NCBI GenBank assembly: GCA_964393605.1
Contig: CAYMUL010000029.1
Location: forward strand, 1-41,294
DNA: 41,294 bases
Source: CAYMUL01 sp964393605
GTDB taxonomy: Bacteria > Bacteroidota > Ignavibacteria > Ignavibacteriales > Ignavibacteriaceae
Direction: 5' to 3'
Shown: positions 1 to 9,600 of the stretch, in pieces
Layout of the letters: each line of letters opens with the position of its first letter
Numbering within the stretch: the stretch's first letter is position 1
The notes under the pieces: model-generated
What the model saw: only the letters and a program-made list of their open reading frames with translations
Told to the model about the DNA's origin: nothing
Databases searched by the model: none
Made by a program: the position numbers and the translations under genes

Positions 1-63
1 TGATTTTTATTGCACTAAAACTTATTGTATTCCTCTCTATTGAAAAATCTGGGTTTATCAGAT

Positions 64-171
64 TTTCGTTACTATCACAATTAGAAATAGAAAACTGATA
101 CGCTAATTTTGACAGCTATTCGCTAATAGAAATCTGTGAAAATCATTAGTATCTGTGTCATCTGTGTGCTG
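64..171 (+). repeat. dispersed intergenic repeat R1, copy 1
   Basis: This stretch of about 108 bp downstream of the DUF4837 gene closely matches 33604-33702 in the same orientation. Shared blocks include ATCACAATTAGAAATAGAA, ACTGATA.CGCT, ATTCGC.AATAGAAATC and ATCTGTGTCATC.GTGTGCT. Its right half also matches 29269-29322 on the opposite strand. It has no coding potential and no transposase. It is probably a non-autonomous or structural repeat. I infer this from the three copies seen here only. Confidence 0.75.
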
Positions 172-211
172 AAAAAGTGTGGGTTAGTCTATGTGTGGAA
201 TAAATGAAATC

Positions 212-1297
212 TTATTCGATCGCCTCGAGCAGAGTTTCAATTCTTTCCTCGCTCAATTCTTTTTTTGTAAGGAAGGATTGAAGAATAACATCGACCTGCT
301 GAATCAGATTGCGCTTGTAATATTTCGGCGCGTAAATCGATCCGTCAATCATATAAAGTCTGCCGCTACTCTCATCTATAAAAGTGTAGCTCACAAAAGG
401 ACCGCCCATGTATTTATCGGTCATCTCCCACAAACCCTGAGTATAAAGTGCATATCGCCCGTTGAAATTTATTTCGGAGATGGAAGGTAATTCGGTGGAA
501 AGCGTTACATAATCTTTATCGTCAGTTGTGCGGAAATATTTTTGTGTAACACGATTTCTGATTGCAAAGAGGGAATCTTTGTTCAGCAATTCTGAAGTTG
601 CATCATCAATCCAATGAATGAAAATCCATCTTTCCATATCGCTGTTCGGTGAACGTCTGAGCCAAACAAAATTATCTGCAGAGTCGATTTTTGCAAGCGT
701 ATAATCTGCCTGCACATAAATTGTCCAATCGAATTTTTTTAAGAGAGTTCCTTCCGCACTCATATTTTCGAATCGGGGATTGTACAAACTCTGCCTCATT
801 CTGTCATCGGAAGATTTTTGAAAAGCAAACACAAGATTTTCACTTTGACGCAAAAGATTAAACTCCAACTCCTGCAAATTTATTCCACTGATGATTGCAA
901 CGAGTTGCCCTTTTGCCCACAAAGAATTTTTAAGAAGATAAGCAGTTTCACCGCTTAACATTTTACTGCGCGTTGTGCTATCGAGTAACGAATTAATGTA
1001 GTTCGCGGTTCTGGAATTTGAATTTAGCGGCGCAACAAACACAATATTTTTTCTGTTCTGAAATTTATTCAACGAGGAAATATCTGCACGCTTCAATACA
1101 AAAAGTTTTTCGGGTTGTGGAGTTAAAATTTCTCTTTCGAAAACTTGCATTAAAGAAAGTTTCAATTCTTCATATTCGAGGGAATCCGCAAAGACGATTA
1201 TTTCATCTTCCAAACCGCGAGCGGGTTTTCTACCGGAATCGCAACCGGCTAAAAATAGAACAAGAGAAAAAAATAATAGTGATAAAATATTTTTCAT
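212..1297 (-). CDS. DUF4837 family lipoprotein
   Basis: Predicted lipoprotein of 361 aa. The start at 1297 is chosen because it opens a clean lipoprotein signal peptide (MKN, a run of Leu/Phe, then FLAGC with the lipidated Cys at residue 19) and because its ATG overlaps the upstream stop as ATGA, which suggests translational coupling. An in-frame start 23 codons upstream would bury the signal peptide. The mature part is mixed alpha/beta without catalytic motifs I recognise. The overall pattern, including a conserved-looking central RRSPNSDMERWIFIHW segment and a C-terminal block around YMGGPFVSYTFID, fits the DUF4837 proteins of Bacteroidota/Chlorobiota. Function is unknown. It is last in the tilS-hpt-ftsH operon, so it may be an envelope or quality-control accessory, but that is inference. 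Confidence 0.8.
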   Translation of the reverse strand: MKNILSLLFFSLVLFLAGCDSGRKPARGLEDEIIVFADSLEYEELKLSLMQVFEREILTPQPEKLFVLKRADISSLNKFQNRKNIVFVAPLNSNSRTANYINSLLDSTTRSKMLSGETAYLLKNSLWAKGQLVAIISGINLQELEFNLLRQSENLVFAFQKSSDDRMRQSLYNPRFENMSAEGTLLKKFDWTIYVQADYTLAKIDSADNFVWLRRSPNSDMERWIFIHWIDDATSELLNKDSLFAIRNRVTQKYFRTTDDKDYVTLSTELPSISEINFNGRYALYTQGLWEMTDKYMGGPFVSYTFIDESSGRLYMIDGSIYAPKYYKRNLIQQVDVILQSFLTKKELSEERIETLLEAIE

Positions 1298-1962
1298 TGC
1301 GGAACTGAAGTTAAAATTAATGGTACATCGGGATAAATAAAATGATACAACACCCACATCGTACAACCGATGGAAACCGGAATTGCAAAATTATCATCGG
1401 CAAATCCGAAAGAAATGTTTTCGATTATCGTTCCCACAAATGCGGCGATGATAGCAATTAAATATTCTGTGTGCGAGTAAAGAATTTTGGGTGTGAAGAA
1501 AATAACAATCGCGGCGCTGATAAAGAATGCGGACGATCCTTCTAAACTTTTGGAAAGAAATTTTTTCCGTCCGAATTTTCTACCGATCAGTGCCGCCATA
1601 GAATCGCTAATTATCAAAATGCTGAATGCGGTAATAAATAATATTTTCGGAAAGATGATGACACAAACAAGCGCAGAAAGGAGGACATAAGTTGCGCCGT
1701 TCAAATTTTTTTTCTTCGAATCGATCTCATGTTTTCTGAAAAGAACGCCGAAAATTTTGTTCATAACATTTGCTACGGAAGCGGAGTAATATCTTCCAAG
1801 ATCGAGTACGAGCGCGAGAAAAGTCATCACCGATAGAATGATGATTGCATCTTTTTGAGTGATATAGTAGTAGACAATCGGAATGGAAAGAGAATTGAGG
1901 TGAATCAGTTTTCTGATCACTTCATGTCGGTAATTAATATCTCCATTATCAAACTGATTCAT
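1294..1962 (-). CDS. dolichol kinase / CTP transferase-like integral membrane protein
   Basis: Membrane protein of 222 aa with about six or seven hydrophobic segments. Near residue 118 it carries ISDSMAALIGRKFGRKKF followed shortly by KSLEGS. This Asp-x-x-Ala..Gly-(Arg/Lys)-x-x-Gly..K(S/T)xEGS arrangement is the CTP/phosphate-binding signature of the dolichol kinase, phytol kinase and phosphatidate cytidylyltransferase superfamily. The N-terminus has RHEVIRKLIHL, also typical of the kinase-like branch. By family it should phosphorylate a polyprenol or similar lipid alcohol with CTP, but the substrate cannot be read from sequence. It overlaps ftsH by 14 bp and the next gene by 4 bp, so it is almost certainly co-translated with both. 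It is too short to be a classical CdsA. Confidence 0.8.
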   Translation of the reverse strand: MNQFDNGDINYRHEVIRKLIHLNSLSIPIVYYYITQKDAIIILSVMTFLALVLDLGRYYSASVANVMNKIFGVLFRKHEIDSKKKNLNGATYVLLSALVCVIIFPKILFITAFSILIISDSMAALIGRKFGRKKFLSKSLEGSSAFFISAAIVIFFTPKILYSHTEYLIAIIAAFVGTIIENISFGFADDNFAIPVSIGCTMWVLYHFIYPDVPLILTSVPQ

Positions 1963-4003
1963 TCTTGACGGGGGATTCCTTTGTCTTTCCCCTCTCCTCC
2001 ATCAATTTAATTACGTGTTCGGGAACTAAATCGGGGTTAGAATTATTCTTCGATCCATTTTTTGATACGGGGGGAAGTTCTTCTCCTCTCATCAGTTTAT
2101 CAATTTCTTCTCCGTCAAGAATTTCTCTTTCGAGCAATTCCTTCGAAAGATGATGAAGCATTTCAAGATTTTCTCTAAGAATTTTTTCGGCGCGAGTCAT
2201 GCAAGTATTTACAATCGATCGAATCTCCTGATCGATTTCAATTGCGGTGCTTTCGCTGTAATCACGATGTTTCTGAATTTCTCTACCGAGAAAAATTTCT
2301 TCTTCTTTTGCACCGTAACTAAGCGGACCAAGTTTGTCGCTCATTCCCCATTCACAAACCATTTTGCGGGCAACATTTGTAGAGCGTTCAATATCATTCC
2401 CCGCACCGGTAGTGTAATGACCGAATACAATTTTTTCTGCGGCTCTTCCGCCGAGTGCGTATGTTATCATCGCTTCCAAATATTGTTTCGAATAAGTGTG
2501 CTTTTCATCCATCGGAAGATAACTCGTTACGCCGAGCGCACGCCCGCGCGGAATGATTGTAACTTTATGCACAGGGTCAGCTTCAGGAATTTTTTTTGCA
2601 ACAAGCACATGCCCAATCTCGTGATACGCAGTTGTCTTCTTTTCTTCTTCAGAAATGATGAGACTTTTTCTTTCCATTCCCATCATCACTTTATCTTTAG
2701 CTTCTTCAAAATCTTCCATCGCAACTTTGGTTTTATTTTTTCTTGCGGCAAGAAGCGCGGCTTCATTGACAAGATTTGCAAGTTCGGCACCGGCTAAACC
2801 GGGAGTTCCTTTCGCAAGTATCTCAAGTTTAATATCGTCATCGAGTGGAATTTTTCTGGTGTGAACTTTTAATATTCCTTCTCTTCCCTTTACGTCAGGT
2901 CTATCAACCACAATTTGGCGATCGAATCTTCCCGGGCGCAACAAAGCAGGATCAAGAACATCCGGTCTATTTGTTGCGGCGATGATGATTACGCCTGTGT
3001 TTTGTTCGAAGCCATCCATCTCAACAAGGAGTTGATTTAAAGTTTGCTCTCTTTCATCATGTCCGCCGCCAAGCCCGGCGCCGCGGTGTCGTCCGACTGC
3101 ATCAATTTCATCGATGAAAATAATGCAGGGTGCATTTCTTTTTCCTTGTTCAAAAAGATCGCGCACGCGGCTTGCGCCAACGCCAACGAACATCTCAACG
3201 AAATCTGCACCGCTAATAGAAAAGAATGGAACGCCCGCTTCTCCGGCAACAGCGCGAGCGAGTAAAGTTTTTCCCGTGCCGGGAGGTCCTAAAAGCAAAA
3301 CTCCTTTCGGAATTTTTCCGCCGAGTTTTTGAAACTTGCTTGGCTCTTTTAAAAATTCAATGACTTCCTGCAGTTCAACTTTTGCTTCATCGGCACCTGC
3401 AACATCTTTAAATGTAACTTTGTTGTGAGATTGAGAAATCAATTTCGCTTTGCTTTTTCCGAAACTGAAAATGCCGCGAGAACCGCCTGCGCCGCCTTGC
3501 ATTCTGCGCATGAATATTATCCACACGGCGATAATTAAAATCCATGGAACTATGCCGATTAGTAAATTCAACCATTCGCTGGATTGTTTATCGAAGGAAT
3601 AATCGATGCCTTTACTTTTCCAAATTTCTTCCTGTTCTTTAATAATCGGTTCGGGGAGATAAACGCTAAAGTAACGTACGCGAACTTCTTTCTCTTGAAT
3701 TGTAATCAAGTCTTCCGCACGCAGTTCGCCTCTGAAGAAGTAGTCGTTTATATCCGATTTAACGATAGAAGCTTTTGCAATTTTATCAGCTTCTAAAAGT
3801 TTAACGTATTGGTTGTAAGGAATTTCGATGTAGTTGCCTTCTTGTCCGCGAAACATTTGCATGACAATAACGGCGGCAACAATTACCGCTCCCCATCCAA
3901 AAACCATTCGAATGATTTTTGACCAATCAAAATTTTCGTCCGGTCTTTTCGGTGGAACACCGTTGTTATCGCCTTTGCCATCTTTATTTTTTTTGTTATC
4001 CAT
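1949..4003 (-). CDS. ftsH: ATP-dependent zinc metalloprotease FtsH
   Basis: Membrane-anchored AAA+ protease of 684 aa that degrades unfolded or short-lived membrane and cytosolic proteins. There are two membrane segments (about residues 31-51 and 146-166) flanking a periplasmic domain. Then follow Walker A GPPGTGKT (239-246), Walker B IIFIDEID (about 294-301), the second region of homology NRPDVLDPALLRPGRFDR (345-362) and the zinc site HEIGH (461-465; HEAGH is the commoner form). The polar N-terminal 25 residues and the C-terminal tail are of ordinary size. The ATG follows the hpt stop by 18 bp with no obvious Shine-Dalgarno. The order tilS-hpt-ftsH is widely conserved in bacteria, which supports all three calls. 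Confidence 0.98.
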   Translation of the reverse strand: MDNKKNKDGKGDNNGVPPKRPDENFDWSKIIRMVFGWGAVIVAAVIVMQMFRGQEGNYIEIPYNQYVKLLEADKIAKASIVKSDINDYFFRGELRAEDLITIQEKEVRVRYFSVYLPEPIIKEQEEIWKSKGIDYSFDKQSSEWLNLLIGIVPWILIIAVWIIFMRRMQGGAGGSRGIFSFGKSKAKLISQSHNKVTFKDVAGADEAKVELQEVIEFLKEPSKFQKLGGKIPKGVLLLGPPGTGKTLLARAVAGEAGVPFFSISGADFVEMFVGVGASRVRDLFEQGKRNAPCIIFIDEIDAVGRHRGAGLGGGHDEREQTLNQLLVEMDGFEQNTGVIIIAATNRPDVLDPALLRPGRFDRQIVVDRPDVKGREGILKVHTRKIPLDDDIKLEILAKGTPGLAGAELANLVNEAALLAARKNKTKVAMEDFEEAKDKVMMGMERKSLIISEEEKKTTAYHEIGHVLVAKKIPEADPVHKVTIIPRGRALGVTSYLPMDEKHTYSKQYLEAMITYALGGRAAEKIVFGHYTTGAGNDIERSTNVARKMVCEWGMSDKLGPLSYGAKEEEIFLGREIQKHRDYSESTAIEIDQEIRSIVNTCMTRAEKILRENLEMLHHLSKELLEREILDGEEIDKLMRGEELPPVSKNGSKNNSNPDLVPEHVIKLMEERGKTKESPVKNESV

Positions 4004-4021
4004 AGGTTCTAAATTTTAATT

Positions 4022-4564
4022 TCAGTTTTCTTCTAAAACGTAGATTGATTTTAAATTTCTAAATTTTTGCGCATAGTCTAATCCATATCCAAGTACGAAT
4101 TTACTTGGGATATTGAATCCAATATAATCAATTTTGGTCTCAAATTTAAGACTATCGGGCTTCATCAGCAGGGAAAGAATTTTTACAGATGCAGGATTTT
4201 TCGGCGCAATCAACTCGCGAATAAATTTAATGGATAACCCTGTATCAACAATATCCTCAACAATTATCAGATGTCTGTCTTCGACTTTTACATTCAACTC
4301 TTTTAAAATTGTAACATTGCCGGAAGAGATTTTCGATTCACCGTAACTCGATAATTTTAGAAAATCTATTTCGCAGTCGGCATCATAATTCTTTACAAAG
4401 TCCGAAAGAAAAATGAATGAACCGTTCAACACACCGATGAAAACGGGAGTTGTGCCTTCATAATCTTGTTTGATTTGAGCGGCGAGTTCTTTAACTCTTT
4501 GCTGAATTTTTTCTTCGGAAATGAAGGGAATGAATTTTTCTCCGTTGACGAATATTTCTTTCAC
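4022..4564 (-). CDS. hpt: hypoxanthine(-guanine) phosphoribosyltransferase
   Basis: Purine salvage enzyme of 180 aa that transfers phosphoribose from PRPP to hypoxanthine or guanine. The PRPP-binding motif IIVEDIVDTGLS is clear. FIGVLNGSFIFLSDF near residue 42 matches the PPi-binding loop, and the C-terminal IDYIGFNIPSKFVLGYGLDY is the purine-recognition end found in bacterial Hpt. The start codon is GTG at 4564 and overlaps the tilS stop as GTGA, so translation is probably coupled to tilS. Length is normal for the family. Confidence 0.96.
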   Translation of the reverse strand: MKEIFVNGEKFIPFISEEKIQQRVKELAAQIKQDYEGTTPVFIGVLNGSFIFLSDFVKNYDADCEIDFLKLSSYGESKISSGNVTILKELNVKVEDRHLIIVEDIVDTGLSIKFIRELIAPKNPASVKILSLLMKPDSLKFETKIDYIGFNIPSKFVLGYGLDYAQKFRNLKSIYVLEEN

Positions 4565-5949
4565 GTTGTTGTCGTTACCGATAGTTGAATAATTTTTTTT
4601 GTTTGAGGTGTGATCTTGAAGCTGTTATCTATCCTAATTCCGATGAGCCAAATAATTTTATCTTTATGAAGCATCACGTATTGATCTTTTTTTAGATGCG
4701 CGGGAAATTTGATTTTGGTTAGGAAGTCTGAAATTTTTCTGGGGGTTGAATGTCCGAATGGAATAAATTTATCGCCGCGCTGCCATCGACGAATAATAAA
4801 CTCGCCGTTAATTTGATCTCCGGAAATAAATTCTTTGCTTCTATTAATTGAGACGGGAATTTTATTTTGGTTGTATTCGTTCACCGCAACCACTTTACCT
4901 TCAAATGAAACTGTGCCGTTCATTTGTACCAGCAAAGGTTTGTTGCTGATATCGGGGGCTAAATGAAAAACAAGTTCATCTCTATTTTTCACTACTTTAA
5001 AACCGCCTTTGAGGTAAAGCATTTTCCCCGTTTGATTCTTTATTAGTTTGAAAAGTTTAGATGTTTCTTCCTGTGCTAATTCTTTTTTGAGATAGTGTTT
5101 ATAAGAATATCGGATTGCTTCGCTGAAAAGAAATTGTAGTCGTGTATTAAATTTCTGATAGCTGAAAGTGAATTGACCGTCCAAAAGTTTGCCGGCTTCC
5201 AACGCCCTTGCCGCAAATATTTCGTCATTCAACATTCTGTTTGCCTCTCTGATTAATTGTGAAAAATTGTAAATGCTATGATGAATCCGCGGATTAATTC
5301 TTTTCTGAATGTGCGGTAAAATTTCATGTCTGATAATATTTCGTTGATAAATTAATTCCTTATTTGATTCATCTTCAACAAAAGAAATTTTGTTGTGCGA
5401 TAAGTATTGTAATACATCATCCTTCTCTAAACTAAGTATCGGACGGATGATAGATTCCCTTTGTACCGGAATACCTGAAGCTCCCTTCATACCCGTACCT
5501 TTAAAAAGATTTAGGAGGAATGTTTCCGTGTTGTCGTTAAGATTATGCGCAGTTGCAATTTTATCAAACTTAAATTTTCTTCTTAATTTGTCAAAAAAAA
5601 GATAGCGTAAATTTCTTCCGGCTTCTTCAACTGAAAGTTTATTTTTTTTTGCGAAGATGTTTGTCTTTTTTCTTTCGATATAAATCGGCACTGAAAATTC
5701 TTCGCATAAGTTTGAGCAAAATTGCTCATCGGAGTAAGCCTGTTTTCCTCTAAGCAAATGATTCAGATGTGCGGCGGCAATTTCAATCTTAAATTTTTTT
5801 TTGAACTTTAATAAAAATCTAAATAGAAAAACCGAATCTGCACCGCCTGAAAGCGCAACTAAGATTTTGTCCCCGGGTTCAATTAGAGCATTGTCTTCAA
5901 TAAAATTAATAACAAGCTCTTCAATTTTTTTGGCAGAGAATTTCTGCAT
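4561..5949 (-). CDS. tilS: tRNA(Ile)-lysidine synthase
   Basis: About 462 aa. It uses ATP and lysine to convert C34 of the AUA-reading tRNA(Ile) to lysidine. The N-type ATP-pyrophosphatase P-loop is present as SGGADSVFL, followed by AAHLNHLLRG and by TAHNLNDNTETFLLNL and GTGMKGASGIP, all TilS signatures. The C-terminal domain contains RRWQRGDKFIPFG and KISDFL, the tRNA-acceptor binding part, so this is the long two-domain form. I place the start at the ATG at 5949. A TTG three codons upstream (5958) is possible but less likely. It is the first gene of a five-gene operon and overlaps hpt by 4 bp. Confidence 0.95.
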   Translation of the reverse strand: MQKFSAKKIEELVINFIEDNALIEPGDKILVALSGGADSVFLFRFLLKFKKKFKIEIAAAHLNHLLRGKQAYSDEQFCSNLCEEFSVPIYIERKKTNIFAKKNKLSVEEAGRNLRYLFFDKLRRKFKFDKIATAHNLNDNTETFLLNLFKGTGMKGASGIPVQRESIIRPILSLEKDDVLQYLSHNKISFVEDESNKELIYQRNIIRHEILPHIQKRINPRIHHSIYNFSQLIREANRMLNDEIFAARALEAGKLLDGQFTFSYQKFNTRLQFLFSEAIRYSYKHYLKKELAQEETSKLFKLIKNQTGKMLYLKGGFKVVKNRDELVFHLAPDISNKPLLVQMNGTVSFEGKVVAVNEYNQNKIPVSINRSKEFISGDQINGEFIIRRWQRGDKFIPFGHSTPRKISDFLTKIKFPAHLKKDQYVMLHKDKIIWLIGIRIDNSFKITPQTKKIIQLSVTTTT

Positions 5950-5970
5950 CTTATTCAATCTTTCGGTTTC

Positions 5971-5996
5971 AAAAATCGTTCATTCTTTTGAATGAA
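5971..5996 (-). terminator. weak hairpin terminator downstream of greA
   Basis: A perfect 7-bp stem, TTCATTC/GAATGAA (5979-5985 and 5990-5996), with a TTTT loop. On the minus strand it is followed by CG and a run of five T. It lies between greA and tilS. The stem is AT-rich, so termination may be partial. A T-run also lies just beyond it on the plus strand. Confidence 0.4.
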
Positions 5997-6098
5997 TCAA
6001 ATACTTTTTTTTGTTGTAGAGATTTTTTTTTCAATTTGAACTCTCTTTAATGTACTTCTGCAATTATTTTAATCACGCCGTAATTTCGTTAATGGGCT

Positions 6099-6572
6099 TT
6101 ATGAAATCTCTAAAATCGTGAACTCGATAATACCGGCGGGAGCTTTAACTACGGCTTTATCTCCGACTTTCTTACCGATTAATCCTTGCCCGATTGGAGA
6201 GGTTACGGAAATTTTTCCTTCCTGAAAATCTGCTTCTTCGGGAGAGACGAGGAGATAATCAACAATTTTTGATGTTTTCAAATTTTTAATTTTAACATTT
6301 GAAAGAATGTGAATGGCACCGTTATCAAACTGTGATTTATCAATAACCCGTGCGCGGCTAAGGAGTGATTCAAGTTTGCTAATACGAAGTTCGAACAAAC
6401 CCTGTTCTTCTTTAGCGGCATCGTATTCCGCATTTTCGGAAAGGTCGCCGTGAGCGCGGGCTTCGGCAATTTTACGTGCTATTTCTTTTCTGCCGTTGGT
6501 TTTTAACTCTTTCAACTCCATTTCAAGTTCATGAAGTCTTTCCTGAGTTAAGTAGACAAAGTTTGCTTCCAT
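6099..6572 (-). CDS. greA: transcription elongation factor GreA
   Basis: Protein of 157 aa that binds the RNA polymerase secondary channel and stimulates cleavage of backtracked RNA. The N-terminal coiled coil carries the hallmark GDLSENAEYDAAKEEQ, whose acidic tip residues coordinate the catalytic metal. The C-terminal FKBP-like domain ends with the usual SPIGQGLIGKKVGD block. Length equals E. coli GreA. An AAAGGA Shine-Dalgarno lies about 8 bp before the ATG. It sits between two hairpins, so it is probably a single-gene unit rather than part of either neighbouring operon. Confidence 0.97.
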   Translation of the reverse strand: MEANFVYLTQERLHELEMELKELKTNGRKEIARKIAEARAHGDLSENAEYDAAKEEQGLFELRISKLESLLSRARVIDKSQFDNGAIHILSNVKIKNLKTSKIVDYLLVSPEEADFQEGKISVTSPIGQGLIGKKVGDKAVVKAPAGIIEFTILEIS

Positions 6573-6606
6573 TGTTTTTTCCTTTAATAAGTTTGTCGGA
6601 AAATTT

Positions 6607-6650
6607 AAAAAAAATTACCACCGCCCGAATGCAACAATATCGGGCAGTGG
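6607..6650 (-). terminator. strong rho-independent terminator of the AddB-like operon
   Basis: Arms CCACCGCCCGA (6618-6628) and TCGGGCAGTGG (6640-6650) form an 11-bp GC-rich stem with one mismatch and an 11-nt loop. On the minus strand the stem is followed by TAA and eight T (complement of 6607-6614). It lies 42 bp after the stop at 6693 and just before greA, so greA must start from its own promoter or rely on read-through. Confidence 0.85.
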
Positions 6651-6692
6651 CTATTCAAAAATAAAAAAAATTACTTCGTATTGTCAAGTTGT

Positions 6693-9600
6693 TTATTCGC
6701 CTTGTTCATTTTCTTTAACACGACAAACCGAAACGAAATTGCAGTAATCACAAACTTTAGATGCACGATTCGGCAAACGGGAAAGAGGAAATTCGCCGTT
6801 TTTAATTCCTTCGGCGAATTGAACGATCTTCTCGGCGGCAATTTTTTCGAGTTCAGAGATGATTTCATCAAGTGCCGTCGGATCCGCATTTTTTATTTTA
6901 TTTTTATTCAAGTGAATGACGAGATTTTGTCCGAACGCGGCTTCTTCATATTTCAAAGAATAAATTGCGGGAATAGTCGCCGGGAAATCTTCGCCAAAAT
7001 GTTTTTGAATAAGTTTTCGTGCGGCTGTTATGTACACCGGTATTTGCAAAGATAAACCGTCGAGCAAATCATCTTTCGTTGGTACTTTATTCCCGGCTTT
7101 ATAATCGAGAACTTTAAAAGATTTTTCCTTTTCGTCAATATCGATACGGTCAATCTGTCCGCGCAGTTTGATTCCACTTATTTCAAAGTCGCTCAAATGT
7201 GAATCGGTTGTTTTGTTTCGCGCAAAGCCAAAAGCGACTTCTAAAAACTGAGGAGTAAAATCGCCGTTCGTTCTTTCATTTTCTAAAAATTTATATAGAA
7301 TAGAATTTTCTCTTTTCCCATCGATGCCGATAATTTTTTCTACTTCAAAAAAAGAAATTGTTGAGTTGAACTTAAACTGCTTTAATTTTTCTTCGGCCAT
7401 CGCAAAAATCAAATCTGAAAAATATTTGAAATCGCGGTTTGTGCAGTTTTGTATTTTCTTTCCGTCTTTCAAAAGTGAAGAATAAAAATCGAAAAGAATT
7501 TGATGAAGAAGCAAACCCAGTTCTAAAGGTTGGATCTCGTCGGAAGGCTCTTCAATAGCGGTTGCGCGCACTACTCGTTCCATAAAATATTTAAAGGGAC
7601 ATTTCGCGTATGATTCGAGTTGTGTAACTGAATAAATCAAATTCTCGAATGCGGTTAATCTTTCAGTTTCGTTTTCATAAAAAATGTATCCTTTAAATTC
7701 CGATTTTATATCATCGGTGGAATTTCGCTCCTCATCTTTTTTAACACTCTCCAGAATCGCATCGAGCAAAGTTTTTATTTTTTCGATCTGAATTTTTTCA
7801 TCGACTAATTTTCTATGGTGCTTTCCCAAAAAGGTGAGAAGTTCATCTTCGGAATAAAGAATGTTGTTGTGCTTTTGATGATTTAGTTCTTCAAATTCAA
7901 AATGTGCTTTGATTTCTTTAACAAAAATAGATTCGGAAAATTCTTTATTGCTTTCGCCGGCAGGGAATGAAAGATAAATATTTTTGTTTGCAGTTTTTAA
8001 AGCTTGATAAAAAAGAAGTTGCTCTTCGTTGAGATGTTTGGTTTCACCGCGAACAAATTTCTCTTGTACAAATATTTCGGGAGCGTATCGTGTGGGGAAA
8101 TCACCGTCGCACAATCCGCACAGAAAAAGATAATCGAAATTCAATCCTCTTATCTCTTCAATCGAAGTAATCAATACTCCATAATTTGAACGCTCTTTAA
8201 TATTAAAACGCGCAGAGTTAATCGCGGTTTTAATCGTACCCAAATAAAATCCCAAATTAAAAGTTTTGGAATTTGAGTACTCCAATTCCAAAAGTGAAAT
8301 TACCTCGCGAACCGTATCAATAAAGGAGATCATCGCCTTTACATGAACTTCCACAACTTCATTTTGTTTTTGCAGAATAGTTCCGATCGCGTTTGAATCC
8401 GAAATTAATTTTTCAAATTGAATCAAAAATTCCGATGGCGTAAGTTGTTTTTTGAATGGTTGCAATTTTTTATTTGTTGTGGAAAGAAAATTAATAATTC
8501 GTTCCGCCGAATCAATTACGCGCCTGTCTTCATTTTCGTTGCCGGAGTTTTGGGTTGCCAAAAGATAATTTAATGCATCAATCCAATTTTTATAACCGGC
8601 GGTAACTTTTGCTTTTGCGGCAACTATTTGAAAATCTAAAAAGAGAGACTTCTCCTTTTCCTCCGAACTTGCCGAAAGAAAGCGATTTATACTTTTGAAG
8701 TAAAAATTATTTTCTGCCACTTCCAATAAATTAATAAAATACAAAACCGATTGAAATGTGCTGAGCGAATATCTATCTGTCAAATTAAACGGAAGCCCGT
8801 AGATAGAAAATCTATCGCGAAATATATTTGAGTAATTGGCAATTAAATTCGTTGCGACACAGATTCTATGCGGCTCAACGGCGTGCTCGAGCAAAAGTGT
8901 TTTTATTTCCGCGGCGATGAATGTTACTTCCTTTTCGCGACTCGGGGCATGGAGTATTTTGATTTTATCGTTTGCTATCTTTACTTTTTTTGAAAAGGAA
9001 AAAAGATTTGTCTTTAATTCCTGCTCGAAATTATTTGGGTTGGTTTCCTTCTCTCCAATTTCCCGAAATCCATTTTCATTTAATTTCTCGGTCATTTCAA
9101 TTACTGATGAAAAAAGAGTTTGATTAGTTTTTTCGAAATCAAACTTTACAAAGCAACATAAATCCTTCAACGACGAAATACGATTAATCAATAATATTTC
9201 AGGCATTGAAAGTTCGGTGAAACCTTCAATCAAAACATAACACACATTCCCGAAAGCGCGACAAAAATTTTCTTGAAAACTATTTGCTTTCAACGCAAGC
9301 AGTTCGGAATAGATATCCCCAATTTCGAAGAGGTGCGATGTTTTCAATTTTGAGTTATACAATTCGTAGAGTGCCGCAATATCTCTCCCTTTCTGCTTTT
9401 CAATTCCTTCAAGATTTTCAATTTCTTTGATCAACGTTTTGGAACTAATACCATTACGCTTGTATTCGGAAAAGACGTAGTGTAATTTTAATAAAGTGCC
9501 GTGAGGAATTGATTGGTTGTAATTCTTAAAATATTGTAATTCAATTTCGCGGAAACATTGCCGCAGAAGCACAATCGCAGTCGGTTCGTTGATTAAAAAC

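Noticed and set aside
2150..2797. Plus-strand open frame of 215 codons
   Set aside because: It is antisense to ftsH, whose frame is unambiguous. The translation is low-quality and Phe/Cys/His-rich.
6681..7055. Plus-strand open frame of 124 codons
   Set aside because: It is antisense to the AddB-like nuclease C-terminus, which carries the expected cysteine motif, and has no independent support.
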